From assembly GCF_001507435.1 (NCBI RefSeq), contig NZ_LMWH01000249.1, positions 1 to 59,108 on the forward strand: 59,108 nucleotides of DNA. The letters run 5' to 3'. This DNA is from Streptomyces sp. NRRL F-5122 (GTDB lineage: Bacteria; Actinomycetota; Actinomycetes; Streptomycetales; Streptomycetaceae). Below, one piece after another: positions 15,874 to 23,864 of this stretch (the first letter of the stretch is position 1; each line of letters starts with the position of its first letter). The notes under the pieces were generated by a model. It saw nothing but the letters and a program-made list of their open reading frames with translations, was not told the origin of the DNA and did not search any database. The position numbers and the translations under genes are program-made.

Positions 15874-16227
15874 CCGTTCTCGGCTGTACCGGAACACCCT
15901 GCGCGCAGCGCCTCAACCCCGCCACGGAGCGGGTACGTTCAAGCCCACGGGGCGCGCATCTGCGCGTGAGTCGGAACGCGGCCACGACGGCGTGGACACG
16001 CTCGCCGACACCGCATCAAGGAGCCGCAGACTCAATCACTTGAACGAATGCACGGCGATCTCCGCTCCCCGTCATCGAGTGGACGGTCTCGTCGGCCACG
16101 GACGGCCAGATCCCGTCCGGTCGATCTTTGCCGGCGCGGTTCAAGTGTGCGAGCCGGATCGCAGCTTCCTGACCAAGGGCCGGCTTCCGTCACAGGCTGC
16201 GCCTCACGCGCGAGAGAGGGGGCCGGG
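15874..16227. other. Intergenic DNA with no recognisable gene
   Basis: About 354 bp between the CGNR gene and the AlkD-like gene. Short GC-rich self-complementary patches occur (for example GCGCGCATCTGCGCG near 15954), but nothing has the codon pattern of a gene. The AlkD-like gene's ribosome site, GAGAGAGGGGG, is at the right end. Confidence 0.3.
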
Positions 16228-16909
16228 ATGGCCCAGACGACACTGACCGAGGTGATGGCCGAACTGGCCGAGCTCGAGGACCCCAAGGCACGCGAAGTGA
16301 ACGAGAGACACGGTGACGTTCACGGGGTGAACCTCAGCAAGCTGCGCGCGCTCGCGAAGCGGCTCAAGACGCAGCAGGAAATCGCGTGCCGGCTGTGGGA
16401 GACGGATGACACCGCGGCGAGACTCCTGGCGATCCTGATCTGCCGCCCGAAGGCGTTCGAGCGTGACGCCTTGGACGTCATGCTGCGCCAGGCACGCTCC
16501 CCCAAGGTGCACGACTGGCTCGTGAACTACGCCGTGAAGAAGAGCCCTTACTGCGAAGAACTGCGGCTTGCCTGGTCCGCCGATCAGCATCCCGTCATCG
16601 CGAGTGCCGGCTGGGCACTGACCACCGAACGCGTGGCCAAGAAGCCCGAGGGCCTCGACCTCCAGGGACTGCTCGACGTCATCGAGGCGCAGATGAAAGA
16701 CGCCCCTGACCGCCTGCAGTGGGCGATGAACCACTGCCTGGCCCAGATCGGCATCGAGCGCGCCGAACACCGCGCTCGCGTCACTCGACATCGGCGAGCG
16801 CCTGGAAGTGCTCAAGGACTACCCGACGTCCCCCGGCTGCACCTCGCCCTTCGCTCCCACATGGATCACCGAGATGGTCCGCCGTCGGCACGATCGGGCG
16901 ACTGCCTGA
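16228..16909 (+). pseudogene. AlkD-like DNA alkylation repair protein, frameshifted near the C-terminus
   Basis: The start ATG 16228 (after GAGAGAGGGGG) opens an all-helical HEAT-repeat protein with KLRALAKRLKTQQEIACRLW and HDWLVNYAVKKSPYCEELR, as in AlkD-like DNA glycosylases that remove alkylated bases. The frame runs well to RAEHRAR, then turns to low-complexity arginine-rich sequence. Dropping one base, most simply T16781, restores ALDIGERLEVLKDYPTSPGC and a natural end at TGA 16907-16909, giving 226 aa. Only the last 40 or so residues are affected. This is a recent mutation or a sequence error; the rest looks functional. Confidence 0.75.
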
Positions 16910-17067
16910 TCGGCGGTCACCCGGCGTAACGGGCCGGGGGTTGATCGAGCAGCCGATGCCGCCGGACTGTGGGGGCTGGATCGACGCCGTCCGACGGATT
17001 CGGCCGAGTCACTGGCTGCGGTCCCCCGTTCTTTCGCGCGACGCGCCCGGCTGAGGCAGCGCAGCTC

Positions 17068-18036
17068 TCAGTGGCCTCCGCCGCCGAACAGCCTCTCCGC
17101 GAGGGGATGTTCACCGAGGAACTCCCCCAGCGCAACCCGGTCCGGTGCGGTGGCCGGTCCGCGGCGGCCCACGGCGTAGGCCGCCGCGGCGTTCGCGCCG
17201 TGTGCCGCCGTCAGCGGATCGTGTCCCTGGCTGAGCAGGGCCAGAAACGCACCGATGTGTGCGTCGCCCGCGCCGTTGCTGTCTACCGCGTCCACCGGGA
17301 ACCCCGGTACATGTGTCGGAGCCTGGCCGGGAGCAGCCAGCCAGCAGCCGTCCTTGTCCGCCCGTACGATCACACCCGCGCCCGGCGCCAGTCGTTCCCG
17401 CAGCGCCACGGCCGCCGATCGCGGGTCCGTGTGCCCAGTCATCAGGCGCGACTCACGTGCGTTGGCGCTCAGCCAGTCGGTACGGGCGAGGACCGGCCCG
17501 AGAACGGACGCGGGGATGTCGGCGACCAGGGGCGCGGGGTCGAGGCAGACGGTGATGTCGGCAGGGAGTCCGGCGGTGAGACCGGACAGCAGCGGACCGT
17601 TGCCCGGCATCACCAGCCCGTAGCCGGAGAGTTGCACCAGATCACCGGGACGCAGCCGCGTGGCGACCACGTCGACGTCCGACTGCGTCAGTGTCGCTTC
17701 CACCCCGAAGCTGGTGACGAAGGTTCGCTCGCCACCGCCGTCGATCAGGGCCACGGTGAAGCCGGTGTCACCCTCCGCGCGGGCGGGCAGCAGCGTTGTG
17801 ATGTCCTCGGCCGCGAGCGCCGCGCGTACGAGGTCACCGTGCGGCCCTGTGCCGTGCAGACCGGCGAAGGCCACCTCGGTGCCCAGGCGGCGGGCCGCGA
17901 CCAGGGTGTTGAAACCGCCTCCGACGGTCGTTCCACTGCGGGTGCCGATGACGTCTCCGCCGCGTTCGGGCAGCGTGGGAACCTCGATCACCAGGTCGGC
18001 GATGACATTCCCGACGAGCACCAGGCGACTGCTCAT
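17068..18036 (-). CDS. PfkB-family carbohydrate/nucleoside kinase
   Basis: The 322-aa ribokinase-like kinase has the N-terminal glycine-rich substrate motif GGGFNTLVAARRLG and the C-terminal ATP and catalytic motif VDSNGAGDAHIGAFLALL, with Asp of GAGD as the base. It should phosphorylate a sugar or nucleoside hydroxyl. It overlaps the upstream NCS1 permease stop by four bases, and it shares a locus with an ADP-ribosylglycohydrolase and a GntR regulator. That matches E. coli YegV beside YegU. The likely substrate is a ribosyl compound produced by the hydrolase, an inference from context. It converges on the AlkD-like gene. Confidence 0.87.
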   Translation of the reverse strand: MSSRLVLVGNVIADLVIEVPTLPERGGDVIGTRSGTTVGGGFNTLVAARRLGTEVAFAGLHGTGPHGDLVRAALAAEDITTLLPARAEGDTGFTVALIDGGGERTFVTSFGVEATLTQSDVDVVATRLRPGDLVQLSGYGLVMPGNGPLLSGLTAGLPADITVCLDPAPLVADIPASVLGPVLARTDWLSANARESRLMTGHTDPRSAAVALRERLAPGAGVIVRADKDGCWLAAPGQAPTHVPGFPVDAVDSNGAGDAHIGAFLALLSQGHDPLTAAHGANAAAAYAVGRRGPATAPDRVALGEFLGEHPLAERLFGGGGH

Positions 18037-19511
18037 CGTCCGGCCCTCTCAAGAGCGGGGGACGTGGATCCGTCGGCACTGCCGGCGGCCGAGCCGGTGC
18101 GGCGCCCGAACAACGCGTAGATCAAGCCGCTGACGACCATGGAGATCGCCCAGCCGAGGCCGTTCACACCGAACCAGGTGTCGGAGAGCGGGCCCGCGAA
18201 CCAGACGTCGGTCGCGCTCGTCGAAGCCTTGGTGAAGAGCAGGCCGGCCACGATGGCGACGGCCCAGCCGAGGACGGCGGGCAGCCGGAACCCGCCCGAG
18301 TACCAGTACCGACTGGTGCGGGTGGTGTCCATCAGGGCCTCGGAGTCGTATGTGCGCCCACGCAGAGAGTCCACCGCGATCACCCCGATCCACGCCGAGA
18401 TGGGTACGGCCAGGAGGGTCAGGAAGGTCGAGAAGGGCCCGTAGAAGTCTTCGGCGATCAACATGAGGTAGATACCGCCGGCGAACATCACCACCACATC
18501 GAGGGCGACCGCGGCGGCGCGCGGGACCCGCAACCCCAGGGTGATCATCGTCAGCCCGGCGGAGTAGGTGGAGAGATGGTTCGACATCAGCAGCCCGCCG
18601 AAGGCCGCGACGAGATAGGGGATCGCCATCCATGAGGGCAGCATCGCGTTGATGGCGGCGACCGGGTCGGAGGCGGTGGCGAGCGTGGGGTCGCCGGCCG
18701 AGAGCAGCGAGCCGAGCGAGATCAACAGCACGAGCGGGATGCCCGCACCGAACGCCGAGGCCGTGATCAGCCGCCGGCCAGGGATGGTGCGGGGCAGATA
18801 GCGGGCGTAGTCCGCACCTGCGTTGGCCCAGCCGATACCGGTACCCGCGGCGACGAAGCCGACACCTGCGATCACTCCGCTGGTCGGCCCCGCTGCGGCG
18901 TCGAGGACCTTGGACCAGTCGACGGTCGCGACCAGGAAGCCCATCACGATGAGGTTGAGGACGCCGAAGACGACCGTGGCCCACTTGTTGATCCACATGA
19001 TGGTGGCGTGGCCGAGTCCGCTGATCAGCAGCGTGCAGATGATGAAGACCAGCAGACAGACGAGCGTGAGCACGGTGTTCTGGCCGACCCCGAACGCGGT
19101 GTTCAGCAGCGCCAGCAGCGCGTACGCCGCCGTGGTGGTGCTGATCGTCTCCCAGCCGACCCGGCTCAGCCAGGTGATCAGGGTCGGTCCCGCATTGCCC
19201 CTCTGTCCGAAGACCGCGCGGGAGAGGGTGAGTGCGGGTGCGCCGCCTTTCTTGCCCGCCAGGCTCAGGGCTCCCACCAGTGCGAACGAACCGAAGGCGC
19301 CGACGACGGCGACGAGGACCGCCTGCCAGATGTTCAGTCCGCGGAAGGCGACGAGGGTCGCGCCGAGTGGGAGGCCGAGGATGCTGATGTTGGCGGCGAA
19401 CCAGGTCCAGAACATCTGGCTCGCCTGGCCGTGCCGCTCGTGGTCGGGGACCGGTTCGATCCCTCTTGTCTCGATGGCACCGACGCGATCGTTCGTCTTC
19501 GAAACGGCCAT
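18033..19511 (-). CDS. NCS1-family nucleobase/nucleoside permease
   Basis: The 492-aa membrane protein has about twelve hydrophobic segments. The N-terminal RHGQASQMFWTWFAANIS and NAGADYARYLPRTIPGRRL segments are typical of the CodB/PucI-like NCS1 group, which import cytosine, hydantoins, allantoin or related heterocycles by ion symport. ATG 19511 follows AAGGAGG. The coupling to a PfkB kinase gene, by a 4-bp overlap, points to a nucleoside or ribosylated substrate rather than a free base. It lies 110 nt after the ADP-ribosylglycohydrolase gene. Confidence 0.88.
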   Translation of the reverse strand: MAVSKTNDRVGAIETRGIEPVPDHERHGQASQMFWTWFAANISILGLPLGATLVAFRGLNIWQAVLVAVVGAFGSFALVGALSLAGKKGGAPALTLSRAVFGQRGNAGPTLITWLSRVGWETISTTTAAYALLALLNTAFGVGQNTVLTLVCLLVFIICTLLISGLGHATIMWINKWATVVFGVLNLIVMGFLVATVDWSKVLDAAAGPTSGVIAGVGFVAAGTGIGWANAGADYARYLPRTIPGRRLITASAFGAGIPLVLLISLGSLLSAGDPTLATASDPVAAINAMLPSWMAIPYLVAAFGGLLMSNHLSTYSAGLTMITLGLRVPRAAAVALDVVVMFAGGIYLMLIAEDFYGPFSTFLTLLAVPISAWIGVIAVDSLRGRTYDSEALMDTTRTSRYWYSGGFRLPAVLGWAVAIVAGLLFTKASTSATDVWFAGPLSDTWFGVNGLGWAISMVVSGLIYALFGRRTGSAAGSADGSTSPALERAGR

Positions 19512-19621
19512 GACGGAACCTCCTTGCAGGATGCGGAGGGGACGGGTGGTGGGCGAAGCGGGTGTGCCGGGTGAAACAGTCGGACTCGGGATTTCCATCC
19601 GGCTACGGGTGTGCGGGCGGC

Positions 19622-20614
19622 TCAGCGGAGCGTGAGCAGCCGGGCGGTCAGAGGTTCCAGTTCGAGGGAGTTGACGGTGCGAAGCGTCCGGACGGCCTCT
19701 GGGGGCAGCCCCGAGAGCCCGGTGACGGACCCGGCGACCGCACCGGCGATCGCGCCGATGGTGTCGCTGTCGCCGCCGAGGTTGGAGGCGAGCAGGGCAG
19801 CTCGCCAGGGATCGCCGCCGGCCACGGCGAGTACCGCGAACGCGGCGGGCACCGACTCCTGGCTTGCGACGCTGGTGCCGACGAGCGCGACGATCCGGTC
19901 CAGGGCCTCGGCCTCCGGGAGACCAAGGGCCAGGTCCCACGCCCACTCGATACGGGACGCGATGTCGGCCCCGGCGACCCAGTGCCCGCGCTGCGCACCG
20001 GCCCGGGCGGCGGTCACCGCGACGGTCACGGCGTCGTCCAACGATCCGCCGCCGACACCCGTGCTCACGGCGGCGGCGACGGCCGCCGCGCCCGCGATGC
20101 CGATGCCCGTGTCATGAGTGACTTGGCAGGACTCCACGACATGGTCCAGGAAGGTGTCCAGCGGGTCGACGGCGAACGCGATCCCGACCGGTGTGACGCG
20201 CATGGCTGCACCGTTGGTGGTGCCGTGCTTGCCCGCCTCCTGGGTCGGGACACCACGGGCGACCGCGTCCAGGGCGGCCTTGGTGGACGGGCCGAGGAGG
20301 TCGAAGGAACCCTTGGCCTTCATCTCCTTCTCCCAGTCCAGCAACTCATGGGCGAGCCGCAGGGGGTCGATCCTGCCACGGCCCTCGTCGAGCAGTCGGC
20401 CGACGATGACGGCCTGGTCGGTGTCGTCGGTGACCGACCCGGCCGGCATACCGGCGCTGACCGGGTTGTCGGGTCGGGCCGGCTCGAAGCCGGTGAGGGT
20501 GCCGTAGACCCGGACGACCTCCTCGCGGGACATCACCTGTGTGGGCATGCCGAGAGCGTCACCGAGGGCGAGCCCGTAGTAGGCGCCGAGGGCGCGGTCG
20601 AGGCGGTCGGTCAC
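19622..20614 (-). CDS. ADP-ribosylglycohydrolase-family protein
   Basis: The 330-aa all-helical hydrolase keeps the dinuclear Mg2+ site: GSVTDDTDQ near residue 60 and ASNLGGDSDTIGAIAGA near residue 280. The opening GAYYGLALGDALGMPT is also diagnostic. Family members cleave N- or O-glycosidic bonds to ribose in ADP-ribosyl proteins or free ADP-ribose derivatives; this locus type suggests a small nucleoside-like substrate. It starts at ATG 20614, overlapping the GntR stop by four bases. It belongs to the GntR-hydrolase-permease-kinase unit. Confidence 0.88.
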   Translation of the reverse strand: MTDRLDRALGAYYGLALGDALGMPTQVMSREEVVRVYGTLTGFEPARPDNPVSAGMPAGSVTDDTDQAVIVGRLLDEGRGRIDPLRLAHELLDWEKEMKAKGSFDLLGPSTKAALDAVARGVPTQEAGKHGTTNGAAMRVTPVGIAFAVDPLDTFLDHVVESCQVTHDTGIGIAGAAAVAAAVSTGVGGGSLDDAVTVAVTAARAGAQRGHWVAGADIASRIEWAWDLALGLPEAEALDRIVALVGTSVASQESVPAAFAVLAVAGGDPWRAALLASNLGGDSDTIGAIAGAVAGSVTGLSGLPPEAVRTLRTVNSLELEPLTARLLTLR

Positions 20615-21345
20615 AGCCGGCCTCCTCGGCCCGAGCTCACGTGGAGTTCGAATCGGGCGGGGTCGAGAAGGCTGGTGACCTGTTCGACGACCGAGCCGTC
20701 GGCGGCCCGGTACACCTGGGTGAGCCGCAGGAAGGGCTCCCCGGGCGAGCGGTGAAGTGCGGCGGCCTCCTCGACGTCGAGCCCGCGAACCGACACCCGT
20801 CCCTCGCCGGAGTCGGCGACTCGACCGGCGGCGACCAGCGCGCGGCTGAGTGAGCCGCCGTCGAGGCCGCGTTCGGGCAGCCCGGCCAGTTCCTCCGTGA
20901 CAGGGACCCTGCTGCGCTCGAGAGATACGCCCTGCCCGCCGACGAGCCGCCTGACCCGGTCCAGGGCGATGAACGCCGTCGAGACAAGTCCCAGTTCGGC
21001 GGCCAGCTCCTGGTCGGTCACCTCTTCGAAGCGGAGCGTCTCGGTCGTGAGCTCAGTCCCCTGCTCGGCCAGCGCCCGGGTCCAGCCGAGACGGTTGTCG
21101 AGCGGCGTTCCGTCGAAGGTGACGAAGGAGCCGATTCCGGCGTGAGTGGAGATCAGTCCTTCCTCACCGAGAACCTGAAGTGCTTGCCGCAGGGTGGTGC
21201 GGCTGACGCCGAACCGCCGGGTGAGTGTGTACTCCCCCGGGAGTCTGCTGCCGTCGGCGTGCACCCCGGCTCTGATCTCGTCGGCGAGAACGCGGGCGAT
21301 GCGATGATGCTTGTGTACCTGTCCAGGCATGTCTAGACAGTACAT
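20611..21345 (-). CDS. GntR-family regulator with UTRA domain (HutC type)
   Basis: The protein has an N-terminal winged helix (HHRIARVLADEIRAG through TLTRRFGVSRTTLRQALQVL) and a C-terminal UTRA effector domain ending with YRAADGSVVEQVTSLL. The ATG at 21345 gives 244 aa and one at 21330 gives 239 aa; neither has a clear ribosome site. The second sits inside the palindrome TGTCTAGACA, so autoregulation is likely. It heads the operon of hydrolase, permease and kinase and should respond to one of their metabolites. Confidence 0.87.
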   Translation of the reverse strand: MYCLDMPGQVHKHHRIARVLADEIRAGVHADGSRLPGEYTLTRRFGVSRTTLRQALQVLGEEGLISTHAGIGSFVTFDGTPLDNRLGWTRALAEQGTELTTETLRFEEVTDQELAAELGLVSTAFIALDRVRRLVGGQGVSLERSRVPVTEELAGLPERGLDGGSLSRALVAAGRVADSGEGRVSVRGLDVEEAAALHRSPGEPFLRLTQVYRAADGSVVEQVTSLLDPARFELHVSSGRGGRL

Positions 21346-21369
21346 GTGACTGTTGCCCTGGTCTACCAG
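21330..21369. promoter_or_regulatory. Pair of HutC/GntR-type operators at the start of the gntR operon
   Basis: TGTCTAGACA (21330-21339) is a perfect palindrome overlapping the start codons. CTGGTCTACCAG (21358-21369) is a second inverted repeat with 5-bp arms. Both resemble the TGGTCTAGACCA-like sites bound by HutC-subfamily regulators such as DasR. Their place at the 5' end of the regulator gene indicates autorepression of the whole unit. Confidence 0.55.
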
Positions 21370-21515
21370 TGCGCGTGAATGTTCTTCCCGGGTGCAGAGT
21401 GACACCTGCGTCACGGCGGACCCGGACACCCGAGGAAGGGAGCGCCGGCCTGACCCACTCGGCTGTCTCTGCCCCCGGCCACACTCCCCGGCCCGCACGG
21501 GTTCACCCGGCACCC

Positions 21516-21557
21516 GCACGCCGCACGCCGCACGCCGCACGCCGCAGGCCGCACGCC
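21516..21557. repeat. Tandem heptamer repeat, six copies of GCACGCC
   Basis: Four exact GCACGCC units are followed by one GCAGGCC and one further GCACGCC, 42 bp in all, in intergenic DNA upstream of gntR. The period of 7 excludes a conserved coding repeat. It is prone to slippage and may vary between strains. Apart from this and the 23-bp repeat at 21703-21748, the gap 21370-21735 shows no gene. Confidence 0.85.
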
Positions 21558-21702
21558 GCACCGATGATCAATCCGCCCGATGCCGTCGGCCTCCGCGCCG
21601 CAGTGGCTCCAAGGCCACAGCTGATCGAGAAGATGCTTGTCGCGCCTGGCCCGTCGACCCGTTGTCGCGACCGAGCCACCCTTCCAGGGCGAAGGGACCC
21701 AT

Positions 21703-21748
21703 GAGGTGGTGGTCAGTAGACCTCTGAGGTAGTGGTCAGTACACCTCC
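21703..21748. repeat. Adjacent 23-bp tandem duplication
   Basis: Two abutting 23-bp units (21703-21725 and 21726-21748) differ at about three positions; both contain GGTCAGTA and end in ACCTC. The second overlaps the stop codon of the frameshifted gene to its right. It looks like a local slippage duplication at the 3' end of that gene. Confidence 0.8.
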
Positions 21749-22703
21749 GCCTCTGCGATCAGCTGATCGCGCGTCGCGCCCAGCTCGGCGAGTTCGGCCG
21801 GGGTGGGGCCCACCGGTTCGTGCGGCACCAGCGCAGCAAAATTGATTACGGGCGTGGTGCCCCCCGGACCGGACACGGCCGCAGCCTGGACAACGATCGA
21901 GACACTGTCGGTCGGCGGGGTGGCGAGGCCGTCGCCGAGCTGTCGCAGCGCGGCCGCAGTGGGAAGGGGAAGTCGGCCGGGAGCAGCTCTGCCTGATGGG
22001 TGTGGTCGTCACCACGGAACTCCAGGTCCCAGTTCTCCCGGCCCGGCAAGGGCCAGTTGTGTACGCCGACCGCGGTCTGCACCGCCCAGAGCGAGACGGT
22101 TCGGGCTTGCGGGTCGAAGTGGACGCCGCCGTACGGCATGTCCGTGAGCGGAGGGGTGGCCGGTGACACCACGATCAGGTCGATCAGGCCGGGGCCGTCG
22201 GTGAGGTGCTCGGTGGGCTCCCGACCGCTGCCCCATGCGCGAACGCTTCCGTCCGACGGACGGACGGAGACGACGGACCAGGGTTCGGTGTCCTCGAGGT
22301 TCGCGTACCAGGATGGCTCGAAGGTCTCGAACCAACCAGGCGACCGGGTCAGATCCCTGCCAAGGCCCAGGTGATGGGTCAGATCGCCCATGCTGTCGTG
22401 CGCGAAACGCACGTCCCAGCCGGGCCATGTGCGGGCGAGTACGGCGCGGGCCGCGACATGGTCGGCCCAGCTGCCGGCGAAGGCGAACCAGAGCAGGGTC
22501 CGGCGGTCGTCGTCGACGAGTGCGGCGCCCTCGCACCACACGCCGTCGAGCCATCCGTCGGTCTCCCGGTTCGCACGGAAGCAGCGTGTCGCCGCGGCCG
22601 GACCGGGCAGCAGATCGTCCACCACCCGGTTGGCGGCCCAGCGCGAGAAGTACCGCTTGCAGGTGCCGTTTTCGACCACCACGTACCGCGCTCGTGCTCC
22701 CAT
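21736..22703 (-). pseudogene. Hypothetical protein gene with a single-base frameshift
   Basis: A minus-strand reading from ATG 22703 opens MGARARYVVVENG and continues YFSRWAANRVVDDLLPGPAA, through VSVRPSDGSVRAWGSGREP and GGVHFDPQARTVSLWAVQTA. I do not recognise the family. After LLPADFPFP (near 21970) the frame turns into unlikely proline- and serine-rich sequence. The adjacent frame instead gives AALRQLGDGLATPPTDSVSI and a natural end, LAELGATRDQLIAEAEVY, stopping at 21736-21738. One missing base explains this; the corrected protein has about 322 aa. A longer start at 22850 is possible but less likely. The gene is divergent from the phosphosulfolactate phosphatase-like gene. Confidence 0.65.
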
Positions 22704-22848
22704 GACCGGCGAGGCTGGCGCCGCCGGGCTACGGGCGACGAACGCATTTCCGGCGACGAGCCGCGCTCGTCGAGGTTGGTCGACGGCCACGCCCGCGAAC
22801 ACCGGACAGCCCTCCCGGCTGGTCCAACCGATGCCAGACTCGATCGCC

Positions 22849-23614
22849 ATGAGCGACTGGTTCCTGCAGCAGGGGTACGGAGTCCGATTCGAGTGGGGCC
22901 CTACGGGCCCAGCAGTTGGCGCAGGATGCCGCGTGCCTGGTGGTGGTCGACGTGCTGTCGTCCACGACGTCGGTGACCGTGGCCGTCGAGGCAGGAACCC
23001 GGGTCTTCCCCTATGCCTGGCGTGACGAGACGGCCTCCGCCTTTGCCCGAAGCAAGGCAGCGGTGCCGGCCGTAGGGCGACGAGCCGCCACTTCGACCTC
23101 ACCGTGGTCGCTGTCTCCGGCGGCACTCCGGGAAGCACCGTTCCCCCCCCGGCTCGTGCTCCCCTCTCCCAACGGATCCGCCATCGCCGCGGCGGCAGGC
23201 GATTCATCGGTGGTGGCGGGCTGTCTGCGCAACGCCACGGCTGTCGGGCAATGGCTGACCCGGCGCGGCTACGGGACCGATGATCGTCCCCTCGCGGTAG
23301 TCGCTGCTGGTGAGCGGTGGCCGGACGGAAGCCTGCGACCTGCGCTGGAGGACTTGCTGGGCGCCGGGGCGATCATCGCCGAACTGGAGTCGACAGGCGC
23401 CGGCCCACTGTCCCCCGAGGCGGCTGCCGCACGGGCTTGCTTCACACACACTCCCGACGTCGCCGGTGCCGTGGCTGCCTGTTCCTCCGGCATCGAACTG
23501 GCCATGAGCGGATTCGCCGACGATGTGGTCGTCGCTACCGAGCTCAACGCGAGCGCGATCGTGCCCGTCCTCACCGACGGAGCCTTCAGCCATGGCACCG
23601 GTACGGGGTCATAG
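22849..23614 (+). pseudogene. 2-phosphosulfolactate phosphatase-like (ComB family) gene with a single-base frameshift
   Basis: ATG 22849 opens MSDWFLQQGYGVRFEWGPT, the normal N-terminus of streptomycete ComB-like proteins. Removing one G near 22902 joins this to AQQLAQDAACLVVVDVLSS and a full phosphatase domain: AGTRVFPYAWRDE, RLVLPSPNGSAIAAAAG, AGCLRNATAVGQWL and AGERWPDGSLRPALEDLLGA. The corrected length is 254 aa. ComB hydrolyses 2-phosphosulfolactate in archaeal coenzyme M synthesis; the actinomycete role is not established. Without correction, translation could only restart at weak internal codons. The indel lies in a GGGCCC run, so an error in the assembled sequence is quite possible. 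Confidence 0.75.
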
Positions 23615-23684
23615 CCGAACCTGTGAGGTCTCGGCGGCACCTGGCACGGGTCGCCGGAACGTGTGCGCTTGGGCGGGGAAAGAG

Positions 23685-23737
23685 TTGGACGGGACGCGGA
23701 TCGGTCTTGTAGCGTCCTGGTCACCGTGACAGGACGC
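23685..23737 (+). promoter_or_regulatory. Promoter with an overlapping palindromic operator, upstream of the alpha/beta-hydrolase
   Basis: TTGGAC (23685-23690) and TAGCGT (23710-23715) are 19 nt apart. The inverted repeat GCGTCCTG-G-TCAC-C-GTGA-CAGGACGC (23712-23737) overlaps the -10 and the expected start point, an ideal place for a repressor. No regulator gene lies next to it. Confidence 0.5.
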
Positions 23738-23752
23738 GAGGAGGTGAGACCC

Positions 23753-23812
23753 ATGAACGCTGTATCGACGTGGGTGCTCCCGCTCTTCGTCACGGCCGGG
23801 CGATCGACATAG
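23753..23812 (+). CDS. 19-residue leader peptide upstream of the alpha/beta-hydrolase
   Basis: ATG 23753 has a near-perfect ribosome site, GAGGAGGTGAGACCC, and the ORF ends at TAG 23810-23812. The product is MNAVSTWVLPLFVTAGRST, mildly hydrophobic, too short for an enzyme. It lies between a promoter and a hairpin, 52 nt before the hydrolase. The arrangement resembles translation-attenuation leaders, in which a stalled ribosome opens a downstream structure. This reading is inference; chance occurrence cannot be excluded. Confidence 0.45.
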   Translation: MNAVSTWVLPLFVTAGRST

Positions 23813-23821
23813 GTGTCGCCG

Positions 23822-23848
23822 GGAGTGCCTCCACAACAAGGCACCTCC
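23822..23848 (+). promoter_or_regulatory. Hairpin just upstream of the hydrolase start
   Basis: GGAGTGCCT (23822-23830) pairs with AGGCACCTCC (23839-23848), a 9-bp stem with one bulged base and an 8-nt loop. It ends 16 nt before ATG 23865. It does not sequester the immediate GAAAGGCAAAAA stretch, but could affect readthrough or access by ribosomes. Confidence 0.5.
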
Positions 23849-23864
23849 GAAAGGCAAAAAACCT

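Noticed and set aside
21516..21557. CRISPR-like array
   Set aside because: The units are 7-bp tandem copies without spacers and no cas genes are present.
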